From: Cohnella sp. SGD-V74
GTDB lineage: Bacteria > Bacillota > Bacilli > Paenibacillales > Paenibacillaceae
NCBI RefSeq assembly: GCF_003001675.1
Contig: NZ_PVYW01000003.1
Location: 124,001 to 188,000 of the forward strand
DNA length: 64,000 nt
Direction: 5' to 3'
The translations under genes and the position numbers were made by a program. Below, piece by piece: positions 35,740 through 43,637 of the stretch. The notes beneath the pieces are model-generated. The model saw nothing but the letters and a program-made list of their open reading frames with translations, had not been told where the DNA came from and did no database searches. Within the stretch, counting starts at the first letter, position 1; each line of letters begins with the position of its first letter.

Positions 35740-36515
35740 TCGCCGCTCTCCTTCCGGACTTCGATCCAGGGCCGATCGTGCGTCCAACGAATGTCGATCG
35801 GAAGATCGTAGGCTTCCTTAAGCTTGTCCGGCGTCAGCACGTCCCTCTTCAAGCCGGAGGAAACGAACCGGCCTTCCGCCATGAGCGCGACGTGCGTAAT
35901 GACCGGAATGATCTCCTCGATATGATGCGTGACGTAGAGCAGGGAAATGTCGTTCTCGGCCAGTTCGGTCAACGACTGCAGAAACTTCTCCCGCTCATAC
36001 AAATCCAGCCCTGCGCACGGTTCGTCCAGAATGAGCAGACGAGGAGAAGCCATCATCGTGCGGGCCAGCAGCGCCTTCTTGCGCTCGCCCTGCGACAAGG
36101 TGCCGAACGGCTGCTCCGCGTACGCGCCGAGGCCGACTCGCTTCAGTTCCTCGTAAGCTCTCTCCTTCACTTCTTCGGGCACTTCCTCGTAGAAGCGCAG
36201 GAAAGCGAACGCCCCGCTGGCGACGATCTCCCACAGCGGGTCTCCGAGCTCCATTTTCTCGATCAGCGCCGGACTGATATAGCCGATCTGCCTGCGCACT
36301 TCCCGCACATCCACCGTTCCGTATCGGTTGCCGAGCACGTCGACGGTGCCGGAAGTCGGAAACTGATAGGCGGTCACCATTTCCAGAATCGTCGATTTGC
36401 CGCAGCCGTTGCGTCCCAGTATCGCCCAATGCTCCCCCGGGTTTACTTTCAGATCGACGCCGCGCAAAATATCGCGCCCTTCACGCCGGAATGTCAAGCC
36501 TTGCAGATGAATCAT
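35736..36515 (-). CDS. ABC transporter-type ATPase (YlmA-like)
   Basis: 259 residues. Walker A LGRNGCGKSTI, Q-loop IGYISP, signature GTLSQGERKKALLAR, Walker B LLILDEPCAGLD and switch His in YVTHHIEEI: all catalytic motifs are intact. It has a single ATPase domain and no membrane partner in the window, like the YlmA/ModF-like group whose function is poorly known. The ATG at 36515 follows GAGAGAACTT and overlaps the stop of the thioredoxin-like gene by four bases; its own stop overlaps the methyltransferase gene. The C-terminal extension after residue 225 (LPIDIRWTHDRPWIEV) is typical of this subgroup. Confidence 0.88.
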   Translation of the reverse strand: MIHLQGLTFRREGRDILRGVDLKVNPGEHWAILGRNGCGKSTILEMVTAYQFPTSGTVDVLGNRYGTVDVREVRRQIGYISPALIEKMELGDPLWEIVASGAFAFLRFYEEVPEEVKERAYEELKRVGLGAYAEQPFGTLSQGERKKALLARTMMASPRLLILDEPCAGLDLYEREKFLQSLTELAENDISLLYVTHHIEEIIPVITHVALMAEGRFVSSGLKRDVLTPDKLKEAYDLPIDIRWTHDRPWIEVRKESGE

Positions 36516-36832
36516 AAGTTCTCTCTCGCTTTCCTCAGCAGTTCCACCAGCTCCACGACGGAGGGGAAACGGTAATGTTTGCTCCATGCGCCGTTGTTGC
36601 GCTTGACGATCAGGCACGGCACACTTTCTATTTTCAGCAGCTGCGCCATCTCGGGCATCAGGTTCAGGTTCGCCCGCGCGACAGGCGTCTCGGGGACGAG
36701 CTCCGTCGCCACCGCGAGCATGCGCCCCGCCGCCTGGCAGGTGCCGCACAGCGGCGTATGGACGAACAGGGCCAGCGGGGTCGGCGAGAACGTCCACTCC
36801 CGCTTCCAGTTCCCCGGCTCCCACTCACGCAT
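36512..36832 (-). CDS. Thioredoxin-like protein
   Basis: 106 residues. Active-site motif CGTC (C29, C32) in FVHTPLCGTCQAAGRML, the cis-proline in IESVPCLIV (where the residue after the proline is a third Cys), and the expected thioredoxin-fold strands. It lacks the WCGPC of housekeeping thioredoxin, so a specialised partner is likely. It overlaps the receiver-domain gene upstream by eight bases and the ABC gene downstream by four, so it is tightly coupled inside the operon. Cytosolic. Confidence 0.85.
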   Translation of the reverse strand: MREWEPGNWKREWTFSPTPLALFVHTPLCGTCQAAGRMLAVATELVPETPVARANLNLMPEMAQLLKIESVPCLIVKRNNGAWSKHYRFPSVVELVELLRKARENL

Positions 36833-37169
36833 CCGGCCGCGCCTCCGCGGCTTCCCGCAGCACGGACGGAGGCATCGGGCCGTCGTGAACGTCGACGCCT
36901 TCCGGATTCGCCGCGCGGAGGTCTCTTACCATGTTCGCCCGCCCCAGCATGCTGGAGGAATGAACGTAAATGCGCTTCGGGTATTTGCCCGCCGCGATCA
37001 GGCCGTGCACGACCGTCAGCCCGTTCGGCTGGCCGAAGCCGAGCTCGTAATCGAGCGACAAAATATCGACTTCGCATTCCGTCAGCAGCAGCAAGCACTC
37101 CTGCGCCGAACGCGCCGCGACGAAGCCGCGCGGACAAGGTCGAACGTCGTCCAAATAAACGTTGATCAT
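36825..37169 (-). CDS. Cyclic-phosphate-processing receiver-like domain protein (cpPRec type)
   Basis: 114 residues, a single receiver-fold domain with no output domain. Acidic residues D7-D8 in VYLDDVRPCP, a phosphoacceptor-position D40 in ILSLDYELGFG, and the diagnostic HSSS at 70-73 in IYVHSSSMLG. Comparative-genomic work on this family predicted that it processes cyclic phosphate ends of RNA or nucleotides instead of accepting a kinase phosphate; biochemical proof is lacking as far as I know. The ATG at 37169 follows GGAGGAAG and overlaps the nfo stop (ATGA). Its place between endonuclease IV and a thioredoxin-like protein suggests a role in nucleic acid end processing. Confidence 0.75.
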   Translation of the reverse strand: MINVYLDDVRPCPRGFVAARSAQECLLLLTECEVDILSLDYELGFGQPNGLTVVHGLIAAGKYPKRIYVHSSSMLGRANMVRDLRAANPEGVDVHDGPMPPSVLREAAEARPDA

Positions 37170-38008
37170 CCTTCTTCCTCCCCCAACCATCGCCTGACCC
37201 GCTTCACTTGCTCCCGATGCGTGCCGTCCGGGTCCGCAGGCGTTTCCATAATAAGCGGAACGGCGCGCAGCTCGGGCGTGCGCAGCAGTTCCTCGAACTG
37301 CTCCCGGCCGATCCTGCCTTCCCCGATCGCCGCATGCCGATCCTTGCGCGAGCCGGATGGGTACAGCGAATCGTTCAAGTGCACCGCGCGTACGTGCTCC
37401 CACAGCCCCAAGCCTCTGGCGCGTTCCGCGAAAAACTCCCATTGCCCCGGCTTCCACTCGCCGCTGGCGAACAGATGGCAGGTGTCGAGGCAGAAGCCGA
37501 TTTTGTCGGGATGCTCGGCGAGCGAGCGGATTTGCGCCAGTTCCTCCGGCGTCGTGCCCATCGGGCCGTGGTCGCCGGCTTGATTCTCCAGCAGAATCAG
37601 CGCCCGACCCTGCCAGAGCGCCGTGACGCTGTTGATCCACTGCAACATGTTGCGGTAGCCCTGCAGCGGGTCAGCGCCCTTGTAGGTTCCGAAATGGACG
37701 ACGACGCCGATCGAGCCGCAAGCCTCCGCGATCTGCAGATCGTTGAGCGTGCAGAGCGCCATTCGCTTCGCCGTCTCCCCTTCGGACGCGGGGTTGACGG
37801 GATACGGGCCGTGCCCGATCGATACGATGCCGCGCTCCCGGCACCAGGCGGCGCACCTCTCGGCATCGCCGCGCTCGAACGCTTTCGGCTGCAGCGTTCT
37901 CGGGTTTTTCGGAAAATACTGAAAGCAGTTGCCCCCGATCGCCGCCGCGTGTTCCGCTGCCGCGCGATAACCGCGCCGCGTGCTGACATGGCTGCCGACC
38001 CTGCTCAT
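37166..38008 (-). CDS. nfo: Endonuclease IV (AP endonuclease)
   Basis: 280 residues. It cleaves DNA 5' to abasic sites and removes 3'-blocking groups. The zinc site ligands are visible across the TIM barrel: GHGPYPVNPASE near residue 65, VVVHFGTYKGAD, ILLENQAGD, GFCLDTCHLFASG, and HLNDSLYPSGSRKDRHAAIGEG, then a late Glu in LIMETPAD. The ATG at 38008 lies directly after the mutM stop with no gap, and its own stop overlaps the receiver-domain gene. The order glycosylase-then-AP-endonuclease matches the order of the repair steps. Confidence 0.93.
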   Translation of the reverse strand: MSRVGSHVSTRRGYRAAAEHAAAIGGNCFQYFPKNPRTLQPKAFERGDAERCAAWCRERGIVSIGHGPYPVNPASEGETAKRMALCTLNDLQIAEACGSIGVVVHFGTYKGADPLQGYRNMLQWINSVTALWQGRALILLENQAGDHGPMGTTPEELAQIRSLAEHPDKIGFCLDTCHLFASGEWKPGQWEFFAERARGLGLWEHVRAVHLNDSLYPSGSRKDRHAAIGEGRIGREQFEELLRTPELRAVPLIMETPADPDGTHREQVKRVRRWLGEEEG

Positions 38009-38827
38009 TCAAGCTTCCCGCTGGCAATTCGGGCAGTAAAACATTTTGCGCCCGCTCAGCGTCTCTTGGCGAATCGGCGTTCCGCAGACGTCGCACGGCT
38101 CATCCGGACGATCGTACACAAGGCACCTCTCGTTGTAGCCGCCGGTCAGCTGATCGCCCGGCGTCAGCGGATGATCCATATAACCGCCCGCCTCCTTCGC
38201 CTCGGTCAGCACCTTGTGCATGGCGCGGTACAGCCGCTCCGCTTCTTCTTCAGTCAGCTTGTTCGCGGCCGACGCAGGATGCAGCTTCGCTTCGAAGCAT
38301 ATTTCGTCGCTGTAGCAGTTGCCGATGCCCGCGATGAAATGCTGGTCCGTCAGCGCGGTCTTCAGCTTGCTCCGCTTGGAAGACAGCAGCTTGCGGAACG
38401 CTTCCGGCGTCAGCCGCGGGTCGAACGGCTCGGGACCGAGCTCCTTCATGCGCTCGATTGCGGTCTTGGCGGATATCCGGTGCAGGTACCCGAGACGCAG
38501 CCCCCCGAAGTAGAGCGAATGGCCCCCTTCGAACGTCAGGATGACCTGGAAGTGGCTGTCCGGCTTCGGACCTTGCTCCCCGTATGCCATCCAGCCTCCC
38601 AGCATCAGGTGGAGCAGCAGGCGATTGCCGTCGTCCAGGTGGAACAGCAGATGCTTGCCTCTGCGTTCCACGAACAGAATCGTGCGTCCGGCAAGCTCTG
38701 CCGCGAATTCATCCTCGGGTTCGTTGATCGACGCCGCGCGGTTTACTGTGGCCTTCGCGATTTTCCGGCCGCTGACAAGCGAAGACAGCTGTGTGCGGTA
38801 ATGCTCCATTTCCGGGTATTCCGGCAT
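38009..38827 (-). CDS. mutM: MutM/Fpg-family DNA glycosylase with altered lesion loop
   Basis: 272 residues. The catalytic N-terminus P2-E3 in MPEYPEMEHYR and the lysine in ERRGKHLLFHL are intact, as is the helix-two-turn-helix region IAGIGNCYSDEICFEA, where the family has the Asn-Tyr pair. The C-terminal zinc finger has CDVCGTP and YCPNCQ, with an arginine in SGRKMFY. The loop that normally reads DPRRFG, whose Arg and Phe fill the gap left by the flipped base, reads GGLRLG here, so the Phe is replaced by Leu. This may be a paralogue with different lesion preference. RBS AAGGAAAGGGAG; 47 bases after the HAD gene. Confidence 0.88.
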   Translation of the reverse strand: MPEYPEMEHYRTQLSSLVSGRKIAKATVNRAASINEPEDEFAAELAGRTILFVERRGKHLLFHLDDGNRLLLHLMLGGWMAYGEQGPKPDSHFQVILTFEGGHSLYFGGLRLGYLHRISAKTAIERMKELGPEPFDPRLTPEAFRKLLSSKRSKLKTALTDQHFIAGIGNCYSDEICFEAKLHPASAANKLTEEEAERLYRAMHKVLTEAKEAGGYMDHPLTPGDQLTGGYNERCLVYDRPDEPCDVCGTPIRQETLSGRKMFYCPNCQREA

Positions 38828-38874
38828 GTTGTTGACTCCCTTTCCTTGGGTTGACGCTATGCGCTTAGGTTATC

Positions 38875-39705
38875 TTAAATTCTTGCGTACAGAAAGTGCT
38901 CCAGCTGCTCCGGTCCCGCGCAGACGACGTCGGGATGCACGCCGGCTTTGGCGCAATGGGCCCCCCAGTTGTCCGCGTCGCACAGTCCCGTCAGCACGAG
39001 AATCGACGGACAGCCCGCGCCTCGCGCGGCGGCCAGGTCGGTGTACGGGTTGTCGCCGATGACCCACGTATTCTGGGGCTTCGTGCCGGATATTCGCAGC
39101 GAATAATCCATCAATATGCGGGAAGGCTTGCCGATGACGACCGGCTCTACGCCGGTCGCCGCCTGAAGCGGCGCTCCGATGCTGCCCGCGCCGGGCAGAA
39201 AGCCGCCGTCTATCGGCAGCAGCCGGTCCGGATTCGTCTGCACGAACGCGGCTCCGCCGAGCAGATGGTTGACGGCCTCGGCAAGCCGGTCGTAGGTAAG
39301 CTGCCTGTCCAGTCCCTGCACGACGATGTCCGCCGGTTCGCCGCGATCGGCCAGTCGCAGGCCGGCGCTCAGAAGCGCCTCCCTCAGTCCTTTCTCGCCG
39401 ATCGCATATACGGCCGCTCCCGGGTAGTTCGCCCGGGCGTAATCGGCGGCGGCCATCGCCGAAGTCGCGATTCTCTCTTCCGGCGCCTCGATGCCCATCT
39501 CTCTTAAGTGTTCCGCCACTTCGCCGGGCGTACGCGTCGAATTGTTCGTCACGAACAAACTTAGCATGCCCCGGCTTTGCAATCCGGAGATCAGCTTCCC
39601 CGCTCCCGGCACCGGTTCGTTCCCCCGGTACAGCGTGCCGTCGAGATCGAACAGCAGCGCTTCGGGAGCCGGGTAGTCGTCTATCGGGTTCAGTATCCGT
39701 ATCAA
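38875..39705 (-). CDS. HAD-superfamily phosphatase, NagD-like (type IIA cap)
   Basis: 276 residues. HAD motif I LLFDLDGTLYRG, motif II FVTNNSTRTP, the C2A cap domain (about 80-180) with VVVQGLDRQLTYDRL and QTNPDRLLP, motif III IGKPSRILM and motif IV WVIGDNPYTDL. Family members dephosphorylate nucleotides, pyridoxal phosphate or glycolytic side products. The start is TTG at 39705 with AGGA eight bases ahead. It lies 7 bases after mrfB and 47 before mutM, so it is inside the operon; a nucleotide-sanitising role would fit but is inference. Confidence 0.87.
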   Translation of the reverse strand: MIRILNPIDDYPAPEALLFDLDGTLYRGNEPVPGAGKLISGLQSRGMLSLFVTNNSTRTPGEVAEHLREMGIEAPEERIATSAMAAADYARANYPGAAVYAIGEKGLREALLSAGLRLADRGEPADIVVQGLDRQLTYDRLAEAVNHLLGGAAFVQTNPDRLLPIDGGFLPGAGSIGAPLQAATGVEPVVIGKPSRILMDYSLRISGTKPQNTWVIGDNPYTDLAAARGAGCPSILVLTGLCDADNWGAHCAKAGVHPDVVCAGPEQLEHFLYARI

Positions 39706-39712
39706 AGCCGTC

Positions 39713-40996
39713 CTACTTCCTTTCGCGCGACACCTTGTCCCTCAGTCTCGCTATTCTATGCTGCAATGCCGCCCTCTCCGCATCGCGCTTGACCTTGTCC
39801 CGCGCCAGAATGCCGCGCCTGACGGCAAGCTCCAGCGCTCTCTCGGCATAAGTTAATGCCGTTAACAACTGCTTGTCGCGATGCTCGTAATGCATCGCCA
39901 GCTCGATATGCGCCTCGACCGCGGGAGCGGCGGCGCCCTCCGCCGTCTCGGCGAATTTCCGCCACAGCGGAAGCGCCCGTTCGAAGCGGCCCGCCTTCTT
40001 GTATCTGGCAGCCAGCGGCAGGCTCCAGCCCGCTTCGCCGGCTTCTTCCCGCTCGGCCAGCCGCTCGAACAACCGTTCGGCCACTTCCGTCAAGCCGTGC
40101 TGCTCCAGCCATGCCGCGGTACGGAACAGCTCCTCGCTCTCCAGAATCGCCTCCTCGTCGCCTTCCCCGTCCAGCAGACGGCCGAAATGGACGGCAAGCG
40201 ACGCCAGCGTCAATATATCTTTCTCGTTGTGCGCGTACACGCCGTGCAGATGCTCCGGATGGCCGTCGCTCAAAAATTGAAAATAGAGCGTCGGCGCGAG
40301 CGAGCCCGGCACATCGTCTTCTCTGCGGACGCCCAGCCTCGCTTCCTCCACGGTGCCCAGTCGGCACGAAGGCAGCGTCTTCCGCCACAGCGCCCGGGAA
40401 GGATGCAGGAAATCCAGATGGCCCGGCGACTGCCCGCTCTTGCGCCAGCCGTTCAGAATGAAGCGGTTGGCGAGCACCGGCCAGTCGAACGTGCGGCCGT
40501 TGTAGGAAACGATGTGCGTCTTGTCCTTCATTCGATCCAGCAGGTAGGTCAGCATCGCCCGCTCCTCGCCCGGATGGCGGATGAGCGCCTGCTCGACGAT
40601 AAAGGCGCTGGCAGCATAGTAGCCGAAGCCGACCATAAACGGCACGTTGCCTGCGCCGACGCCGAGTCCGGTCGTCTCGGTGTCGAGAAACAACAGCCGG
40701 TACGGGTCGATCGGCCCGCTGCTCCCGTTCTGGCGCTCGGCGATCGGGAGCAGGCTTCCCGCCCGCGCGAGCAGCTCGCCTAGCTCATGCTTACCATGAT
40801 GGTAAGGCAGCGGATACGCGATGCGGCGAAGCAGGAACGGGCCGGCTTCGTTCTCCTCGAGCCCGACGCCGATCGCGCCGAAGCCCGCAGGCAGCGCGGG
40901 TCGCTCCGTCTGGGTCGGAGCAGGAGGCTCGCTCCGCGGAGCGGCCGGTTCGGGCGTGCCGCGCAGACGGTTCAGCCTGTCCCGCAGCCCGCTCAT
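39713..40996 (-). CDS. mrfB: RNase H-like exonuclease, YprB/MrfB type
   Basis: 427 residues. The exonuclease core has motif I LLFLDTETTGLG (DEDD Asp-x-Glu), motif II HIVSYNGRTFDWPVL and motif III YAHNEKDILTLASLA. The C-terminal 150 residues form helical TPR-like repeats (EQHGLTEVAERLFERLAE and ERALPLWRKFAETAE). In B. subtilis, MrfB and the helicase MrfA act in mitomycin C damage repair independently of UvrABC. The ATG at 40996 follows GGGGATG and overlaps the mrfA stop (ATGA); an upstream open extension of 32 codons lies within mrfA. Confidence 0.9.
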   Translation of the reverse strand: MSGLRDRLNRLRGTPEPAAPRSEPPAPTQTERPALPAGFGAIGVGLEENEAGPFLLRRIAYPLPYHHGKHELGELLARAGSLLPIAERQNGSSGPIDPYRLLFLDTETTGLGVGAGNVPFMVGFGYYAASAFIVEQALIRHPGEERAMLTYLLDRMKDKTHIVSYNGRTFDWPVLANRFILNGWRKSGQSPGHLDFLHPSRALWRKTLPSCRLGTVEEARLGVRREDDVPGSLAPTLYFQFLSDGHPEHLHGVYAHNEKDILTLASLAVHFGRLLDGEGDEEAILESEELFRTAAWLEQHGLTEVAERLFERLAEREEAGEAGWSLPLAARYKKAGRFERALPLWRKFAETAEGAAAPAVEAHIELAMHYEHRDKQLLTALTYAERALELAVRRGILARDKVKRDAERAALQHRIARLRDKVSRERK

Positions 40997-43272
40997 GCTT
41001 TCATCCCCTGCAGCAGCGACATCGCCAGCTCCTTGCCCAGCAAGCCGACTTCCTCGATCGGTCCGACGCAGGCCGGACAGCCGCTTAAGCATCCGCAGCC
41101 GCGAATGAGCCGCTCCGCTTCCTCCAGCAGCTCTCCGTGCTTCTCGTACAGCCTCTGGCTAAGCCCGATGCCGCCCGGGTAACGGTCGTAGAAGTAGATC
41201 GTCGGCTGCTTCGTATGCGTCGCCTTCACCTGCGGCACGACGCGGATGTCGAGCGGGTCGCACATCAGATGGAGCGGCGCCAAGTGAATCAGCACATTCG
41301 CCAGCCCGAGCAGCGCCATCTGCATGTCGTTGGCGCTGCGCTTGGCCGACTCCTCTTCCGAGAACGAGAACCAGTACCCGCTCGTATGCAAAATTTCCTC
41401 CGGCAGATGGATGGGACCGGAGCCGATGTTCTCGTGCGTGCGCAGCCGAATTTTCTTGAAAATCGTCGGCTTGGCCATTACCGTCACTTCCCCGAATTGC
41501 CGATGCAGGGCCCCGGTCGTCGCCTCAAGGTCGACGTGCAGCACCTTCAGCTCCACCGCCATGCTCGCATCCGTAAAATAGTCCACGTTCACTTCGCGCA
41601 CATAAGCTTTTTTCTCCGGATAGTCCAGCTTCTCGACCTGATACTGCACGCCTTCGTGGAGGTAGATCGCTTCTTCGTGGATCAGCGTCGGCGCGCTGAA
41701 ACGATCGACCTCGCCGATGACGCGGTGCCCCTCCGTCTGATCGATGATGACGAAGTTCTCCTGCGCCGCCGAACGAAGCGAGATGTTGTGGGCCGGGAAC
41801 GCCTGCTCCATCCAATACCAGCGGGTGCCGACCTTGTGCAGCACCTTCTCCTCGGCCAGAAATTCCAGCAGATCCGTCAGCTTCTCGCCGCCGAACGTAT
41901 CTCCTTCCTCGAACGGAAGCTCGTAGGCGGCGCATTTCAGATGGTCCAGCAAAATAAGCAAATTATCGGGATGAATGCGGGCTTCCTCCGGCGGACGTCC
42001 GAGAAAATAATCGGGATTCTGGATCAAGTATTGATCGAGCGGATTGCTGCTGGCGACGAGAAACGTCACCGAGCTCGTTTGCCGTCTGCCCGCGCGTCCA
42101 GACTGCTGCCACGTGCTGGCGATCGTGCCGGGGTAGCCGTTCAGCACGCACGCCTGCAACTGGCCGATGTCGATGCCGAGCTCCAGCGCGTTCGTGCTGA
42201 CGACGCCGCGAATCTCGCCGCTGCGCAGCCCTCGCTCGATCTCCCGCCGCAGCTTGGGCAAGTAACCGCCGCGATAGCCGCGGATCGTCTTCGAGCCGAG
42301 CTCGTGCTTCACCGTCTCCTGAAGGTAGGTGAGCAAAATTTCGACGCGCACGCGGCTGCGCGCGAACACGATCGTCTGGATGCCGCTCTTCAGCAGCAAA
42401 GCGGCGAGCTTCTGCGATTCCAGCACGCTGCTTCTGCGGATGCCGAGCTGCTTGTTGACGACGGGCGGATTGTAGAACACCATATGCTTCTCGCCCGTAG
42501 GCGCTCCGTTGTCGTCCACGAGCGACACCGTCTCGCCGATCAGGCGCTCGGCGTGCTCGCGCGGGTTGCGGATCGTCGCCGAAGCGCACAGAAACTGCGG
42601 ATCGCTGCCGTAGAACCGGCAGATCCGCTTCAGCCTGCGAATCACGTTGGCCACATGGCTGCCGAACACGCCGCGATACGCGTGCAGCTCGTCGATGACG
42701 ATGTATTTGATATTTTCGAATAGCTTAACCCATTTCGTATGATGCGGCAAGATCGCCGAATGCAGCATATCCGGATTCGTGACGACGATGTGTCCGGCGT
42801 TGCGGATCGCCTGCCGCACCGTCGGCGGCGTATCTCCGTCGTATGTATGCGTCTTGATGTCCGCTTCCATCAGGTTGGCGAGCTCCTGAAGCTCCGCCAC
42901 CTGGTCCTGGGCGAGCGCCTTCGTCGGAAACAGATACAGCGCCCTGGCGCTGTCGTCCTCCAGCAGACGCTGCACGACGGGCAGGTTGTAGCAGAGCGTC
43001 TTCCCCGACGCAGTCGGCGTAACGGTCACGACGTGGCGTCCGGCGGACACCTCCCGGAACGATGCGGCCTGGTGCGTATAGAGCTGCGTGATGCCTTTGC
43101 TCCCCAGCGCCCCGGCCAGCTTCGGGTGAACGGTGACGGGCAGCTCGGCCGTGCGGGCCGGTTTCGCCGGCTCGGTATGCCAGAACGTGACGTTGTCCAT
43201 CAGCTCCCGCTTGCTTCTGAGCAGCTCCAGCCACTCGTCCACGGACTCCGCCTTTTGCGTATACGGATTCAT
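40993..43272 (-). CDS. mrfA: DEAD/DEAH-box helicase, YprA/MrfA type
   Basis: 759 residues. Walker A TPTASGKTLCYNLP, Ia LFPTKALAQDQ, DEAH-type box II VIDELHAYRG, motif III CASATIRNP, and the second RecA domain with STNALELGIDIGQL and QQSGRAGRR (motif VI). The C-terminal region has a zinc-binding cysteine cluster CGCLSGCPACVG typical of MrfA/Hrq1 proteins. In B. subtilis this ATP-dependent helicase works with MrfB on mitomycin C lesions. The ATG at 43272 follows GGAGAATTG; the open frame upstream runs through the promoter and is not coding. First gene of the nine-gene operon. Confidence 0.92.
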   Translation of the reverse strand: MNPYTQKAESVDEWLELLRSKRELMDNVTFWHTEPAKPARTAELPVTVHPKLAGALGSKGITQLYTHQAASFREVSAGRHVVTVTPTASGKTLCYNLPVVQRLLEDDSARALYLFPTKALAQDQVAELQELANLMEADIKTHTYDGDTPPTVRQAIRNAGHIVVTNPDMLHSAILPHHTKWVKLFENIKYIVIDELHAYRGVFGSHVANVIRRLKRICRFYGSDPQFLCASATIRNPREHAERLIGETVSLVDDNGAPTGEKHMVFYNPPVVNKQLGIRRSSVLESQKLAALLLKSGIQTIVFARSRVRVEILLTYLQETVKHELGSKTIRGYRGGYLPKLRREIERGLRSGEIRGVVSTNALELGIDIGQLQACVLNGYPGTIASTWQQSGRAGRRQTSSVTFLVASSNPLDQYLIQNPDYFLGRPPEEARIHPDNLLILLDHLKCAAYELPFEEGDTFGGEKLTDLLEFLAEEKVLHKVGTRWYWMEQAFPAHNISLRSAAQENFVIIDQTEGHRVIGEVDRFSAPTLIHEEAIYLHEGVQYQVEKLDYPEKKAYVREVNVDYFTDASMAVELKVLHVDLEATTGALHRQFGEVTVMAKPTIFKKIRLRTHENIGSGPIHLPEEILHTSGYWFSFSEEESAKRSANDMQMALLGLANVLIHLAPLHLMCDPLDIRVVPQVKATHTKQPTIYFYDRYPGGIGLSQRLYEKHGELLEEAERLIRGCGCLSGCPACVGPIEEVGLLGKELAMSLLQGMKA

Positions 43273-43304
43273 GGCAATTCTCCTAAATATACAGGTATAA
43301 TCCC

Positions 43305-43325
43305 ATTGTACAGAATACATGTTCG
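43305..43325 (-). promoter_or_regulatory. Promoter -10 with adjoining LexA-box-like sequence, upstream of mrfA
   Basis: A TACAAT -10 lies at 43310-43305 on the minus strand. Immediately upstream, CGAACATGTATTCT (43325-43312) matches the CGAAC-N4-GTTCG SOS box at 8 of 10 fixed positions. The first half is perfect. Both lie within 55 bases of the mrfA start codon. Confidence 0.4.
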
Positions 43326-43480
43326 TGCGGCAATGCCCGGTTCCGGCCAACGTTCGACAAATCGGCCGCCCATCCGTCTGACGAGACCCCTCGATTCGTA
43401 ACGATCGGGGCTGTTGCGACATTTCGTGTCGGCTCCTGCGCTTTCCCGGGAAAGTATTATTTCCTCGCCGCCGCAAGACG

Positions 43481-43589
43481 CAAGCTCCCCGCACGGCCTC
43501 TGGAGCGGCTCGTCGGGGAGCTTGCGGGTTGTTGCTTTTCCGTTCGGCGTCCGGGAGCTTGCAGGTTGATGCCTTTCCGTTCAGCCTCC
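43481..43589. repeat. Hairpin and tandem 37-bp direct repeat in the gap between yfhP and mrfA
   Basis: In the 365-base gap 43273-43637, CAAGCTCCCCG (43481-43491) and CGGGGAGCTTG (43514-43524) form a perfect 11-bp stem. It runs into two adjacent 37-base copies at 43516-43552 and 43553-43589 (32 of 37 identical), each starting gggagcttgc. A partial third copy may follow. The minus-strand side may serve as the end of the yfhP transcript, but no T-run is present. Apart from the mrfA promoter nothing else is seen in the gap. Confidence 0.55.
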
Positions 43590-43637
43590 GGGAGGCTCGT
43601 TGGGTTCCGGATGTTGTTGCTCAATCCACTGATCCCT

